Below, in pieces: positions 1-6,684 of a DNA stretch of 20,509 nt. Location of the stretch: the IMG/VR virus record IMGVR_UViG_3300032282_000396, positions 1-20,509 of that record; one strand, written 5' to 3'. Under the pieces are notes generated by a model that did not search any database, had not been told where the DNA came from, and saw only the letters and a program-made list of their open reading frames with translations. Positions within the stretch are counted from its first letter, which is position 1. Each line of letters opens with the position of its first letter. This stretch comes from a virus. The position numbers were made by a program, and so were the translations under genes.

Positions 1-531
1 AAGCCCTACTACATGAAGAAGACTGGTGAAATCGTAAAGCCTGCCGATGGTTTCAATATCATCGTGACCGCCAACACGAAGGGTCGTGGTTCTGACGATG
101 GTCGCTATGTCGCTGCTACTATGCTTGACGATGCTTGGCTCGAGCGTTTTCCCATCACCATTGAGCAGGAGTATCCTTCTCCTGTCATTGAGAAAAAGAT
201 CTTGACGAACTACCTCAATGATGGTACTATGACTGAAGATGATAAGTCATTCATTGAGCATCTGACTGTATGGTCCGATATCATTCGCAAGACCTTCACC
301 GAAGGCGCTATCGACGAGCTCATTTCTACTCGTCGTCTTGTTCACATTGCACAGACGTTCCGCATGATTGGTGAACGTCAGAAAGCTATCCGCCTGTGCA
401 TTAACCGTTTCGACGAAGAGACCAAGACTGCTTTTCTTGACCTCTATACCAAGGTTGATCCTACGATCAATCCCGTCACCGAAACTCCTGCAGCCACTAC
501 TGCGGAGAAGTCTCAGGAAATCGCTTTCTGA
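1..531 (+). CDS. cobS: CobS-like AAA+ ATPase, C-terminal part (5' end outside window)
   Basis: The reading frame is open from base 1, so this is the C-terminal part of a longer protein; the first ATG at 13 is internal. It carries the second half of an AAA+ module of the MoxR/CobS type. A sensor-1 strand reads FNIIVTANTKGRG, an arginine-finger helix reads LDDAWLERF, and a sensor-2-like segment reads STRRLVHIAQTF. The spacing and the ANT-GRG pattern resemble CobS, the ATPase subunit of aerobic cobaltochelatase, which works with the VWA-domain protein CobT. CobS/CobT-like pairs are known in T4-superfamily phages, but their role there is not established. They could load cobalt into a corrin or act as a general remodelling ATPase. 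Walker A and B lie upstream of the window and were not seen. The winged-helix gene follows after 39 bases. The AAA+ family is sure; the CobS assignment is probable. Confidence 0.75.
   Translation, partial: KPYYMKKTGEIVKPADGFNIIVTANTKGRGSDDGRYVAATMLDDAWLERFPITIEQEYPSPVIEKKILTNYLNDGTMTEDDKSFIEHLTVWSDIIRKTFTEGAIDELISTRRLVHIAQTFRMIGERQKAIRLCINRFDEETKTAFLDLYTKVDPTINPVTETPAATTAEKSQEIAF
202..230 (+). promoter_or_regulatory. Possible sigma70-like promoter inside the CobS-like gene
   Basis: TTGACG at 202-207, a 17-base spacer, and TACTAT at 225-230. The same -10 hexamer and spacer occur in the intergenic promoters before genes 45 and 43. The predicted start is near 237, which would transcribe the winged-helix and bS21 genes. 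It lies in coding sequence, so chance occurrence is possible. Confidence 0.4.
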
Positions 532-570
532 GACTATAATCTAACCTAACTGAAACTTGGAGTATATAAT

Positions 571-837
571 ATGACTAAGACTGATTCGCTTCTCGCTGCT
601 CTCCGTACTGGTGAGGAACTTTCTGTTGCTCAGATCCGTCATCGCTTTGGTGCTGGTAATCCTCATGAGGTTGTCCGTTCGCTTCGCGAGCAGGGTCATG
701 CAATTTATCTCAATGAGCGCAAGAACTCAAAGGGTGAGACCGTTTCTAAGTATCGTCTTGGTAAGCCTTCGCGCAAGATGGTCGCTGCTGCTTATGCCAT
801 TCTCGGTGGTGCAGTATTCGACAGCCGCGCTGCTTGA
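571..837 (+). CDS. Small winged-helix DNA-binding protein
   Basis: An 88-residue basic protein. Its N-terminal half reads as a winged helix-turn-helix: helix 1 is DSLLAALRTG, helices 2-3 are SVAQIRHRFGAGNPHEVVRSLREQG, and the wing is HAIYLNERKNSKGETVSKYRLG. The pattern matches the small phage helix-turn-helix domain family often annotated HTH_39. A C-terminal alanine-rich helix (residues about 69-88) has no assigned role. The start is set by GGAG at 559-562 ahead of the ATG. It sits between the CobS-like gene and bS21 and is closed by a strong terminator directly after its stop codon. It may be a phage transcription regulator; its DNA target cannot be read from the sequence. Confidence 0.7.
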   Translation: MTKTDSLLAALRTGEELSVAQIRHRFGAGNPHEVVRSLREQGHAIYLNERKNSKGETVSKYRLGKPSRKMVAAAYAILGGAVFDSRAA

Positions 838-847
838 TACTATATAA

Positions 848-878
848 GGGAGGGGAAGTGATTCCCCTCCCATCTTTT
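848..878 (+). terminator. Rho-independent terminator after the winged-helix gene
   Basis: A perfect 10-bp stem (848-857 with 862-871, GGGAGGGGAA arm) has a 4-base GTGA loop and is followed by ATCTTTT. It separates the winged-helix gene from bS21, whose own Shine-Dalgarno starts only 5 bases further on. Confidence 0.85.
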
Positions 879-893
879 CAATGGAGTTTATAA

Positions 894-1133
894 TTGGCAA
901 CTGATAATCGTGAGCCCTGGGAACACCTCAAGGGCATTTCTGTCACTGTTCGCAATAATGATGTGAACGGTGCTTTACGCATTTTGAAAAAGAAAGTTCA
1001 GCGTGAGAACCTTATGCGGGATCTTGCTGAACGTGAACATTACACCAAGCCTTCTATTCAGCGTCGACTCAAGCATCAGCAGGCAGTTATTCGCTGGAAA
1101 AAAAAGCAAGCTGAGATCGCAGAAATGCTCTAA
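894..1133 (+). CDS. rpsU: Ribosomal protein bS21 homologue (phage-encoded)
   Basis: A 79-residue, strongly basic protein of the bacterial small-subunit protein bS21 family. After a short 14-residue lead it follows the bS21 pattern: VTVRNNDVNGALRILKKK (beta strand plus first helix), then QRENLMRDLAEREHYTKPS, then a Lys/Arg/Gln-rich second helix ending in KKKQAEIAEML. The motifs NNDV-ALR-LKKK-QRE and REHYTKPS resemble alphaproteobacterial bS21. The family binds the 30S platform near the 3' end of 16S rRNA, where it affects translation initiation. Translation appears to start at TTG 894, with GGAG at 883-886 seven bases upstream; no in-frame ATG gives a better start. It lies between a terminator and a glycosyltransferase gene. 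Phage-encoded bS21 is known in other large phages. It may replace host bS21 and bias initiation toward phage mRNA; that role is inference. Confidence 0.85.
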   Translation: MATDNREPWEHLKGISVTVRNNDVNGALRILKKKVQRENLMRDLAEREHYTKPSIQRRLKHQQAVIRWKKKQAEIAEML

Positions 1134-1148
1134 CGTGAGCATATATAC

Positions 1149-1156
1149 TATAAATC
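1149..1156 (+). promoter_or_regulatory. Possible T4-late-like promoter box
   Basis: TATAAATC lies between bS21 and the glycosyltransferase gene and matches TATAAATA at 7 of 8 positions. The predicted start is near 1162, ten bases before the ATG at 1172 and overlapping its GGAG, so the fit is imperfect. Confidence 0.3.
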
Positions 1157-1171
1157 ACTTTGGAGTAAATT

Positions 1172-2038
1172 ATGGCAGCAATGGAAGTTTCGGTATCAAT
1201 TGAAGAACTACGCACACGAAAGATTTTCGTGGCAACGCCAATGTACGGCGGAATCTGTGGTGGGCAGTATTGCAAGTCAACTGCCGACCTATCATCTATG
1301 GCAGCTCAATATGGCATGGATGTTCGATTCTTTTATCTATTCAACGAATCGCTGATCACCCGCGCACGAAACTATCTCGTGGATGAGTTTTTGCGTTCTG
1401 ACTGCACTCATCTAATGTTCATCGATTCTGATATCGGTTTCGACCCGAACGACGTTATCGCTTTGTCTGTTATCGCAGACCCTAAGAGCGATAAGGATAT
1501 TGTGTGTGGTCCCTATCCTAAGAAGTGTATCGCTTGGGAAAAGATCGTACGAGCAGTCGATAAGGGATTCGCCGATAAAGACCCCAACAATCTTGAGAAG
1601 TACGTTGGCGACTATGTGTTCAATCCCAAGGAAGGAACTGGATCTATTGCACTCGACGAACCAGTAGAGGTTCTTGAAGGTGGAACAGGCTTCATGATTA
1701 TTCAGCGCAAAGCTTTAGAAAAGTTTGCTGCTGCGTATCCTCAGTACGGTTATCTACCAGATCATGTTCGCACAGAACACTTCGATGGTACTCGCGAAAT
1801 CCTTCAGTATTTTCAGGCGGAAATTGACCCGAAATCCAAGCGTTATCTTTCTGAGGACTATTGGTTCTGTCAGAAGATGTGGGATATTGGCGTTAAGACA
1901 TGGTTGTGTCCTTGGATGAAGCTCCAGCATACTGGTTCATATGTGTTCGGTGGTTCGCTTATCGACCTTGCACAGATTGGTGCTGGTGCTACTGCCGACG
2001 AGTCTTCTATGCCAAATAAGATGGGTAAGAAGAAGTGA
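1172..2038 (+). CDS. GT-A fold glycosyltransferase
   Basis: A 288-residue soluble protein with glycosyltransferase family 2-like signatures. An N-terminal strand reads KIFVATPMYGG, followed by SLITRARNYLVDEFLRSDCTHLMF. The acidic metal/sugar-nucleotide motif DSD is at residues 85-87 (FIDSDIGFDP). The centre has GGTGFMIIQRKALEKF. A late LSEDYWFCQKMWDIGVKTW segment holds the SED typical of the catalytic-base region, ending in LQHTGSYVFGG. This layout is common in phage glycosyltransferases. The sugar and acceptor are unknown; modified phage DNA, a virion protein or host surface glycan are all possible. The start is supported by GGAG at 1162-1165. It ends just before the clamp promoter. A second, unrelated-looking glycosyltransferase lies at 3741, and a dioxygenase lies nearby. 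Confidence 0.8.
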   Translation: MAAMEVSVSIEELRTRKIFVATPMYGGICGGQYCKSTADLSSMAAQYGMDVRFFYLFNESLITRARNYLVDEFLRSDCTHLMFIDSDIGFDPNDVIALSVIADPKSDKDIVCGPYPKKCIAWEKIVRAVDKGFADKDPNNLEKYVGDYVFNPKEGTGSIALDEPVEVLEGGTGFMIIQRKALEKFAAAYPQYGYLPDHVRTEHFDGTREILQYFQAEIDPKSKRYLSEDYWFCQKMWDIGVKTWLCPWMKLQHTGSYVFGGSLIDLAQIGAGATADESSMPNKMGKKK

Positions 2039-2039
2039 C

Positions 2040-2068
2040 TTGACAACTCTGATTTACTATGATACTAT
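2040..2068 (+). promoter_or_regulatory. Sigma70-like promoter of the clamp gene
   Basis: TTGACA at 2040-2045, a 17-base spacer, and TACTAT at 2063-2068. The predicted start is near 2075, giving a short leader that contains AAGGAG at 2078-2083. It sits in the gap between the glycosyltransferase stop codon and gene 45. Confidence 0.8.
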
Positions 2069-2088
2069 ATGAATGATAAGGAGTACAC

Positions 2089-2757
2089 ATGATGAAGCTA
2101 TCTAAAGAAACTACGGAAATCCTAAAGAACTTTGCAGCGATTAATCCATCGCTCATCTTTCAGCCAGGCACAGTTCAAAAGACTGTCAGCCCACAAAAGA
2201 CTGTTCTCGCTAAGGCTAATATCAGCGAGAGCATTGCTACTGAGTTCGCTATCTACGACCTTTCACAGTTCATTAGCACTGTGTCTATGTTCGAAGACCC
2301 TGACCTGACTTTCGGTTCTGAGTCTGTCGTTATCAGTAACGGCAAGGCAAGAACAACTCTGCGTTATGCTAAGAGCGATCTTATCCAGTCTCCTCCTGCC
2401 AAGGAAATCAACCTGCCTTCGACAGAGATTTCTTTCACGCTTGAGGCTGGTGCGCTGCAGAGTGCGTTGCGTGCGGCTGGCGTTCTTTCGTTGCCTGAGC
2501 TTGGTCTAGTTGGTAAAAACGGTAAGGCTTATCTCACCGCACTCGATTCGAAAAACGAAGGGTCTAACACGTTCGAGTATGAAGTCGGTGAAGCTGCGGC
2601 GAACTATCGTATGGTCTTCAAGATTGATAATCTCAAGATTCTTAATCGCGAGTACGAGGTTCGGGTTTCTGCTAAGGGGATCTCGCACTTCAAGTCGAAG
2701 ACTGGAGACGTAGAATACTGGATTGCTACCGAACAGGCTAGTAAGTACGGTGACTAA
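2089..2757 (+). CDS. 45: Sliding clamp (DNA polymerase accessory protein gp45)
   Basis: A 222-residue homologue of T4 gp45, the trimeric ring that tethers DNA polymerase to DNA and in T4 also activates late transcription. The N terminus MKLSKETTEILKNFAAIN is close to T4 gp45 (MKLSKDTTALLKNFATIN). ANISESIATEFAIYDLSQF matches the first-domain core, and the C-terminal half keeps the FKIDNLKI and YEVRVSAKG strands of the second domain. Length is close to the T4 protein (about 228). Two adjacent ATGs (2089, 2092) are usable with AAGGAG at 2078-2083; T4 homology aligns the second Met with the T4 start. It has its own promoter and is followed by a UUCG-loop terminator, so it can be expressed independently of the clamp loader. 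The presence of T4-late-like boxes fits gp45-dependent late transcription. Confidence 0.95.
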   Translation: MMKLSKETTEILKNFAAINPSLIFQPGTVQKTVSPQKTVLAKANISESIATEFAIYDLSQFISTVSMFEDPDLTFGSESVVISNGKARTTLRYAKSDLIQSPPAKEINLPSTEISFTLEAGALQSALRAAGVLSLPELGLVGKNGKAYLTALDSKNEGSNTFEYEVGEAAANYRMVFKIDNLKILNREYEVRVSAKGISHFKSKTGDVEYWIATEQASKYGD

Positions 2758-2761
2758 TAAT

Positions 2762-2783
2762 AGGGGAGCTTCGGCTCCCCTTC
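2762..2783 (+). terminator. Terminator hairpin after gene 45
   Basis: An 8-bp stem (2762-2769 with 2774-2781, AGGGGAGC arm) is capped by a stable TTCG tetraloop, five bases after the gene 45 stop codon. The T-rich tail is broken (TTCCTACTTTT), so some read-through into gene 44 is likely. Confidence 0.75.
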
Positions 2784-2802
2784 CTACTTTTGATATGGAG
2801 CC

Positions 2803-3744
2803 ATGATGCGCGAAGAATTCCTCTGGGTTGAAAAGTATCGTCCTCATAAAATCGCAGACTGTGTTCTGCCTGATAATCTAAAGACCACGTTTCAGCAATT
2901 CGTGGACGACGGCAATATTCCTAATCTTCTTTTGAGCGGAACAGCAGGTGTAGGTAAGACTACTGTTGCTCGTGCTATGCTTGATGAAATCGACGCTGAC
3001 TATATCGTTATCAACGGATCTATGAATGGAAATATCGACACTCTTCGCAACGATATTCGAAACTTTGCTGCAACCGTATCGTTCGGCGGCGGCAGAAAGT
3101 ATGTTATCCTTGATGAGTCTGATTACCTTAACGCTAATTCCACTCAACCTGCTCTTCGCAATTTTATGGAAGAGTTCTCGTCTAACTGTGGTTTTATCCT
3201 TACATGTAATTTTGTCAATCGTATCATCGATCCTTTGCATTCTCGCTGCTCTGTAATCGAGTTTAAGATTGGTGCTAAGGAAAAGGCTACACTCGCTAAG
3301 GAATTCCTCTCGCGTGCGTGCGGGATCCTAGATCAGGAGAACGTAACCTACGATAAGAAGGTTCTTGCTGAAGTTATCATGAAGCACTTTCCTGATTGGC
3401 GTCGTGTTCTCAATGAGTTGCAGCGTTATGCTGCGTCAGGTAACATTGATGCTGGTATTCTTGCGTCGGTTGACAACGTAGAAATCAAAGAACTCGTCAA
3501 GTATCTCAAGGCTCGCGAGTTCGAGAACATGCGTAAGTGGGTTGGTCTTAACGCAAGTATGGACGTGAACGTTTTATTCCGTAGGCTTTATGATGCAGCA
3601 AGTGCTATCCTCAAGCCTGAGTCTATTCCTGCGCTCGTACTTGCGCTTGCGGATTATCAGTATAAGGCTGCGTTCGTGGTGGACCAAGAAATCAATATGT
3701 CCGCCTGTATGACTCAAATCATGATGGACTGTGAATTCAAGTGA
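2803..3744 (+). CDS. 44: Clamp loader large subunit (gp44)
   Basis: A 313-residue AAA+ ATPase matching T4 gp44 (319 residues), which with gp62 opens the gp45 ring and loads it at primer-template junctions. The N terminus carries EKYRPHKIADCVLP. Walker A is SGTAGVGKTTVA near residues 46-57, and Walker B with its DExD-type box is VILDESDYLN near residue 105. A sensor-1 strand reads FILTCNFVNRI, and the SRC arginine-finger motif is in HSRCSVIEF. Toward the C terminus FPDWRRVLNELQRYA gives the sensor-2 helix, followed by the collar region. Two consecutive ATGs (2803, 2806) are present. GGAG at 2797-2800 is two bases from the first and five from the second, so the second may be the true start. The stop overlaps the GTG start of the next gene, implying translational coupling. 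Confidence 0.95.
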   Translation: MMREEFLWVEKYRPHKIADCVLPDNLKTTFQQFVDDGNIPNLLLSGTAGVGKTTVARAMLDEIDADYIVINGSMNGNIDTLRNDIRNFAATVSFGGGRKYVILDESDYLNANSTQPALRNFMEEFSSNCGFILTCNFVNRIIDPLHSRCSVIEFKIGAKEKATLAKEFLSRACGILDQENVTYDKKVLAEVIMKHFPDWRRVLNELQRYAASGNIDAGILASVDNVEIKELVKYLKAREFENMRKWVGLNASMDVNVLFRRLYDAASAILKPESIPALVLALADYQYKAAFVVDQEINMSACMTQIMMDCEFK

Positions 3745-4445
3745 TTCCTATCTACATTCCTACTCGTGGCTTAGTGACTAAGTCTTACGACTCATTGCCT
3801 GATGCTCTCAAGGCTAACGTCGTTCTCATGGGACATGATAAGCCTATCGCAGAAAAGCGACAGATCATTCTAGATGGTGCTATCTCACTCAATCAACCAT
3901 TCTTTGTGATGGTCGACGACGATTGCACGTTCACACGCTACGAAGATGGAGTGTGTACAAATAAGCCTGCTACTGCTGAGGATTTCTCTGCTTTCTATAA
4001 GAAGGCTATGAAGCTATTCACTCGCTATAGTAATCTAGCGATGATCAGCGATCACCCACGAGCCTTTTCCAATACGGATAAAGAATACTCTGGTGGTTTG
4101 AGCAAGTTCGTGTTACACTATACGGATAGAGTAAAGTCTGCGCGATACGATCGCATTGGCTTATTCGAAGACGTTGACTTCTACCTCCAGCTCGCCCGCG
4201 AGGGAAAAGCTTATGTAAAGCTGAAAAGGCTTGCAACGTCGAACGACTCGCAGGACTACGTAGATATCGCCCCAGAACGTTATGAAGGAATCTTTAGAGA
4301 CTGGGCTGATAATTTTCCTAACGTGACTATCGACTGGTCCAAACCATCGGTGTTTGCTGGGAATAAAAAGATACCGGTGACTGTGAGATTCAAGTATAAC
4401 AAACTTGCGTCTCAATCTATCTTTGATATTATAGGAAATCTGTGA
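3741..4445 (+). CDS. Glycosyltransferase-like protein, possibly TET-associated (TAGT) type
   Basis: A 234-residue protein with an N-terminal nucleotide-sugar-binding pattern: IPIYIPTRG, a KRQIILDGA helix, and the acidic motif DDD at residues 59-61 within VMVDDDCTFTR. Later features include MISDHPRAFSN and LFEDVDFYLQLAREGKAYVKL, whose ED pair fits the catalytic part of a GT-A enzyme. The overall pattern resembles the TAGT family, described by Iyer, Burroughs and Aravind as associated with TET/JBP-type oxygenases in predicted phage DNA-modification systems. That family call is tentative; the glycosyltransferase fold is more secure. Translation starts at GTG 3741, overlapping the gene 44 stop by four bases. 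The gene is absent from this position in T4, where 62 directly follows 44. The next two genes may belong to the same insertion. Confidence 0.6.
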   Translation: MIPIYIPTRGLVTKSYDSLPDALKANVVLMGHDKPIAEKRQIILDGAISLNQPFFVMVDDDCTFTRYEDGVCTNKPATAEDFSAFYKKAMKLFTRYSNLAMISDHPRAFSNTDKEYSGGLSKFVLHYTDRVKSARYDRIGLFEDVDFYLQLAREGKAYVKLKRLATSNDSQDYVDIAPERYEGIFRDWADNFPNVTIDWSKPSVFAGNKKIPVTVRFKYNKLASQSIFDIIGNL

Positions 4446-5008
4446 TGAGCAAGATTGACGAACTCGCTAACCTTATACAAGAACAAACTCCGTGGCAACC
4501 AATTTCTTCAGTGAAGTCGCGTGGTGCTTACCATCCAGGCGTCAAGATGTCTGGCGTGTATCAACTCTCGACGCAACAGATCGACGAGTATGTTCACGAG
4601 GAAATCGGTTATGTAGGTATGTCCAAGAACGTCGAGGATCGTATTTACGGAGTCAAGCTCGGGTTCTACGGCAAGAAAAGCACCAATCACACAGCTGGAA
4701 AATGGTTGAAGTCGAGCGGATTTGATCCTGATACAACCTACTATCGTATCCTGTTCTGTGAAGAAGCTCTGAAGGTTGAGCGTATTCTACAGGAAGCTAA
4801 TAAGAAACTGTTCGGCTATACCTATAAGTGGCAAGGTGCTGGTGGAAATCAAGCTGGTCGAGATTTCCAGTTGCAGGAAATGATTAATGAGCTTTCTATC
4901 ACCTCTATCGTCGAAGACGTTATTCCTATGGTTGAGCGTAAGATTGGTCGTGAGCTACTGATTGCTCTCCTAAATAAAGAGATAACCATTAAGGCTATCG
5001 ACGAATAA
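4445..5008 (+). CDS. GIY-YIG-like protein
   Basis: A 187-residue protein with a recognisable GIY-YIG arrangement. SGVYQL (residues 36-41) gives the GIY half. IGYVGMSKNVEDRIYG (54-69) gives the YIG half and the downstream catalytic arginine (R66). A helix with candidate metal-ligand glutamates follows (EEALKVERILQEANKK, about 106-121), and then GGNQAGRD. Such domains are metal-dependent nucleases used by homing endonucleases, repair enzymes and restriction-type enzymes. No separate DNA-binding domain is obvious; the C-terminal 50 residues look helical. ATG 4445 overlaps the previous stop in a TGATG; a GTG at 4442 would add one residue. It sits where T4 has gene 62. Candidate roles are a homing-type nuclease, a nuclease acting on unmodified DNA, or a non-catalytic derivative. 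The fold call is moderately sure; the role is unknown. Confidence 0.6.
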   Translation: MSKIDELANLIQEQTPWQPISSVKSRGAYHPGVKMSGVYQLSTQQIDEYVHEEIGYVGMSKNVEDRIYGVKLGFYGKKSTNHTAGKWLKSSGFDPDTTYYRILFCEEALKVERILQEANKKLFGYTYKWQGAGGNQAGRDFQLQEMINELSITSIVEDVIPMVERKIGRELLIALLNKEITIKAIDE

Positions 5009-5017
5009 GGATATCAC

Positions 5018-5767
5018 ATGATAGGAGTAAATGGAACACCTTGGTTCGACTTAGAACCGTATCTAGATATGGATTCTTTGGAAAAACAAAAACATCTCAT
5101 CGCTATGGGACTAACATTAGCAAATAATTTGCGCGCTCCTACTGTAGGAACACAAGGAATATTCTACGACCAATCTATGATTGAGTTGGGAGATTTTGCT
5201 AAGAATGTGATGGAAGACCCAAACTACGAGTATAAGCAAATCCTTCCCATACTAAGGACACGCGGGAATGTTCGTATGTTCTGTAAGTATATGTATCCTA
5301 CTGTTGCTCTTAATGATGCAATTCATCTCAATACCGTTAAAGGCGGTTTAGATTATGCAAACAAACATCTACATGCAGAATGCGAAGATACTCTTGCTTT
5401 CAAGTATTTTGAGTTTCTGCGCAAATGGATAAATGACCAAAAGATATTCAAAGAATGGGGTCGTGTGATATTTTTTATCAACGAACCAGGCGTTCAGGTA
5501 GTAAAACATCGAGATTATCCGAGTGGTAAATCGCGTAGAGATAACATGATGTGGATTAACTTGGATAAACGTAAAAATTTTTGGATATGGGATGAAGAAA
5601 CCGATACTAAACATTATACTAATAGTCGCGGATTAATATTCGATAACGCCGATTGGCATGGAGTAGATCCCACCGAGTATATGGGATGGAGCTTACGAGT
5701 CGATGGTGTGTACACTGATGAGTTTTTGGATAAGTCTGGTTTGAGGGATTGGTTTATCAATGAGTAA
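5018..5767 (+). CDS. 2-oxoglutarate/Fe(II)-dependent dioxygenase
   Basis: A 249-residue protein with the double-stranded beta-helix signature of 2OG-Fe(II) oxygenases. The iron ligands read as H164-x-D166 (VVKHRDYP) and H214 (FDNADWHGVDP), followed 13 residues later by R227 (SLRVDG), the usual 2-oxoglutarate-binding arginine. Strands between them (NMMWINLDKRKNFWIWDEE) complete the barrel core. The N-terminal 110 residues are not recognised. Such enzymes hydroxylate proteins, small molecules or nucleobases. Proximity to two glycosyltransferases raises base hydroxylation followed by glycosylation as a hypothesis, but protein hydroxylation is equally open from sequence alone. The start is supported by AAGGAT at 5007-5012. 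The gene is visibly richer in A+T than genes 44 or 43, which suggests separate acquisition. Its 3' end overlaps gene 62 by eight bases. Confidence 0.8.
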   Translation: MIGVNGTPWFDLEPYLDMDSLEKQKHLIAMGLTLANNLRAPTVGTQGIFYDQSMIELGDFAKNVMEDPNYEYKQILPILRTRGNVRMFCKYMYPTVALNDAIHLNTVKGGLDYANKHLHAECEDTLAFKYFEFLRKWINDQKIFKEWGRVIFFINEPGVQVVKHRDYPSGKSRRDNMMWINLDKRKNFWIWDEETDTKHYTNSRGLIFDNADWHGVDPTEYMGWSLRVDGVYTDEFLDKSGLRDWFINE

Positions 5768-6158
5768 TCCCTTCATATATGTAACCAGTGTGAGCTCTAA
5801 TAAAAAAAACCTGATGAGGGGTTCTGAAAATGATGAGCTATCTGAAAAGGCTTATAAGCCGTATCTAACTAATCGTTCGTTATCGTTGTTCCACGACTCT
5901 ATTCTCCACGCTAACGAAATGAATATGCGTCCCCACCTCGACAACAAGCAACAATACGAGTATTTACTAAATACTTTGCGGAAGCGTAATAGGTTCTCCA
6001 AAGCAAAGTGGAAAAAACATGAACCTAGCGCATCCGTTGAGATGATCATGGAGTATTTCGGCTATGGTCGTGCTAAGGCAGAACAGGCTATGCGCGTATT
6101 GACCGATGACCAGTTGACCATGATCGAGAGTGCTCTCGACAAAGGTGGAAAAGGATGA
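5760..6158 (+). CDS. 62: Clamp loader small subunit (gp62)
   Basis: A 132-residue protein assigned to the phage clamp loader A subunit family (gp62). PYLTNRSLSLFHDSILHANEMN and YEYLLNTLRKRNRFSKAKWKK match the pattern of short gp62 proteins from cyanophage-type T4 relatives. It is shorter than T4 gp62 (187 residues). C-terminal helices (SVEMIMEYFGYGRAKAEQAMRVL) would contact the gp44 ring. gp62 forms the wedge of the gp44/62 pentamer that loads gp45. Position supports the call: it directly precedes regA, as in T4. It starts inside the end of the dioxygenase gene (8-base overlap) and its stop overlaps the regA ATG in ATGA, so translation is probably coupled. An A8 run lies near codons 14-16. 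In T4 genes 44 and 62 are adjacent; here they are separated by about 2 kb. Confidence 0.8.
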   Translation: MSNPFIYVTSVSSNKKNLMRGSENDELSEKAYKPYLTNRSLSLFHDSILHANEMNMRPHLDNKQQYEYLLNTLRKRNRFSKAKWKKHEPSASVEMIMEYFGYGRAKAEQAMRVLTDDQLTMIESALDKGGKG

Positions 6159-6562
6159 ACGCATCGGTTGAAAATATGATCGAAGTTAAGCTACGATCAG
6201 CAGAAGATTTCCTAAAAATTCGCGAAACATTAACTCGTATCGGAGTCGCTTCTCGACGCGATAAGGTATTGTTCCAGTCATGTCATATTCTACACAAACA
6301 GGGTCGATACTATATCGTTCACTTTAAGGAACTGTTTGCCCTAGATGGTAAGCCTACAAATTTCTCAGACGAAGATAAGGCACGTCGTAACACGATCACC
6401 AATCTGCTCGCCGAATGGGAGCTTATTGATATCGTGAATACCGAGCGCACGAATGATATCGTCGCACCACTAAACCAAATCAAAATCATAGCTCACAAAG
6501 AAAAGAATGAGTGGAAACTCGAAGCTAAATACAACATCGGTAAGAAGCGGACCGTTGATTGA
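6155..6562 (+). CDS. regA: Translational repressor RegA
   Basis: A 135-residue homologue of T4 RegA (122 residues), an RNA-binding protein that occludes initiation regions of early phage mRNAs, including those of the clamp, clamp loader and itself. The match is strong: MIEVKLRSAEDFLKIRETLT, then DKVLFQSCHILHKQGRYYIVHFKELF, EDKARRNTITNLLAEWELIDIV, and the C-terminal NEWKLEAKYNIGKK. The ATG at 6155 gives a seven-residue extension over T4. An in-frame ATG at 6176 aligns exactly with the T4 start but lacks a clear ribosome-binding site, while 6155 has GGTGGA at 6143-6148. The four-base ATGA overlap with gene 62 fits coupled translation. The clamp-45, 44, 62, regA order is the T4 order apart from the inserted genes. 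Confidence 0.95.
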   Translation: MNASVENMIEVKLRSAEDFLKIRETLTRIGVASRRDKVLFQSCHILHKQGRYYIVHFKELFALDGKPTNFSDEDKARRNTITNLLAEWELIDIVNTERTNDIVAPLNQIKIIAHKEKNEWKLEAKYNIGKKRTVD

Positions 6563-6621
6563 CGCTTTCTCTACCTTACTGAATTTATGTGTGGTGTTGG
6601 GGATATATCTCCTTCGCTACA

Positions 6622-6629
6622 TATAAATA
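6622..6629 (+). promoter_or_regulatory. T4-type late promoter upstream of hsp20
   Basis: An exact TATAAATA lies in the 122-base gap between regA and hsp20. The predicted start is near 6635, leaving a leader of about 50 bases that carries TAGGAGGT at 6671-6678. The rest of the gap holds a weak GGGGA-TATA-TCTCC hairpin at 6600-6613 and no other signal. Confidence 0.7.
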
Positions 6630-6684
6630 AACCGTGATGCCCTCGGGGTCACATACTTAACCTTGCCTAATAGGAGGTCATACT

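Noticed and set aside
2506-3240. Long open frames on the minus strand opposite genes 45 and 44
   Set aside because: They are mirror frames of strongly conserved + strand genes, with no SD, promoter or family resemblance.
4969-4976. CCTAAATA as a late promoter for the dioxygenase gene
   Set aside because: It is coding sequence (LLNKE) near the end of the GIY-YIG-like gene and only matches the weak TAAATA core.
6559-6587. TTGACG-N17-AATTTA after regA as an early promoter
   Set aside because: The -10 hexamer is poor, and a perfect late box at 6622 better explains hsp20 expression.
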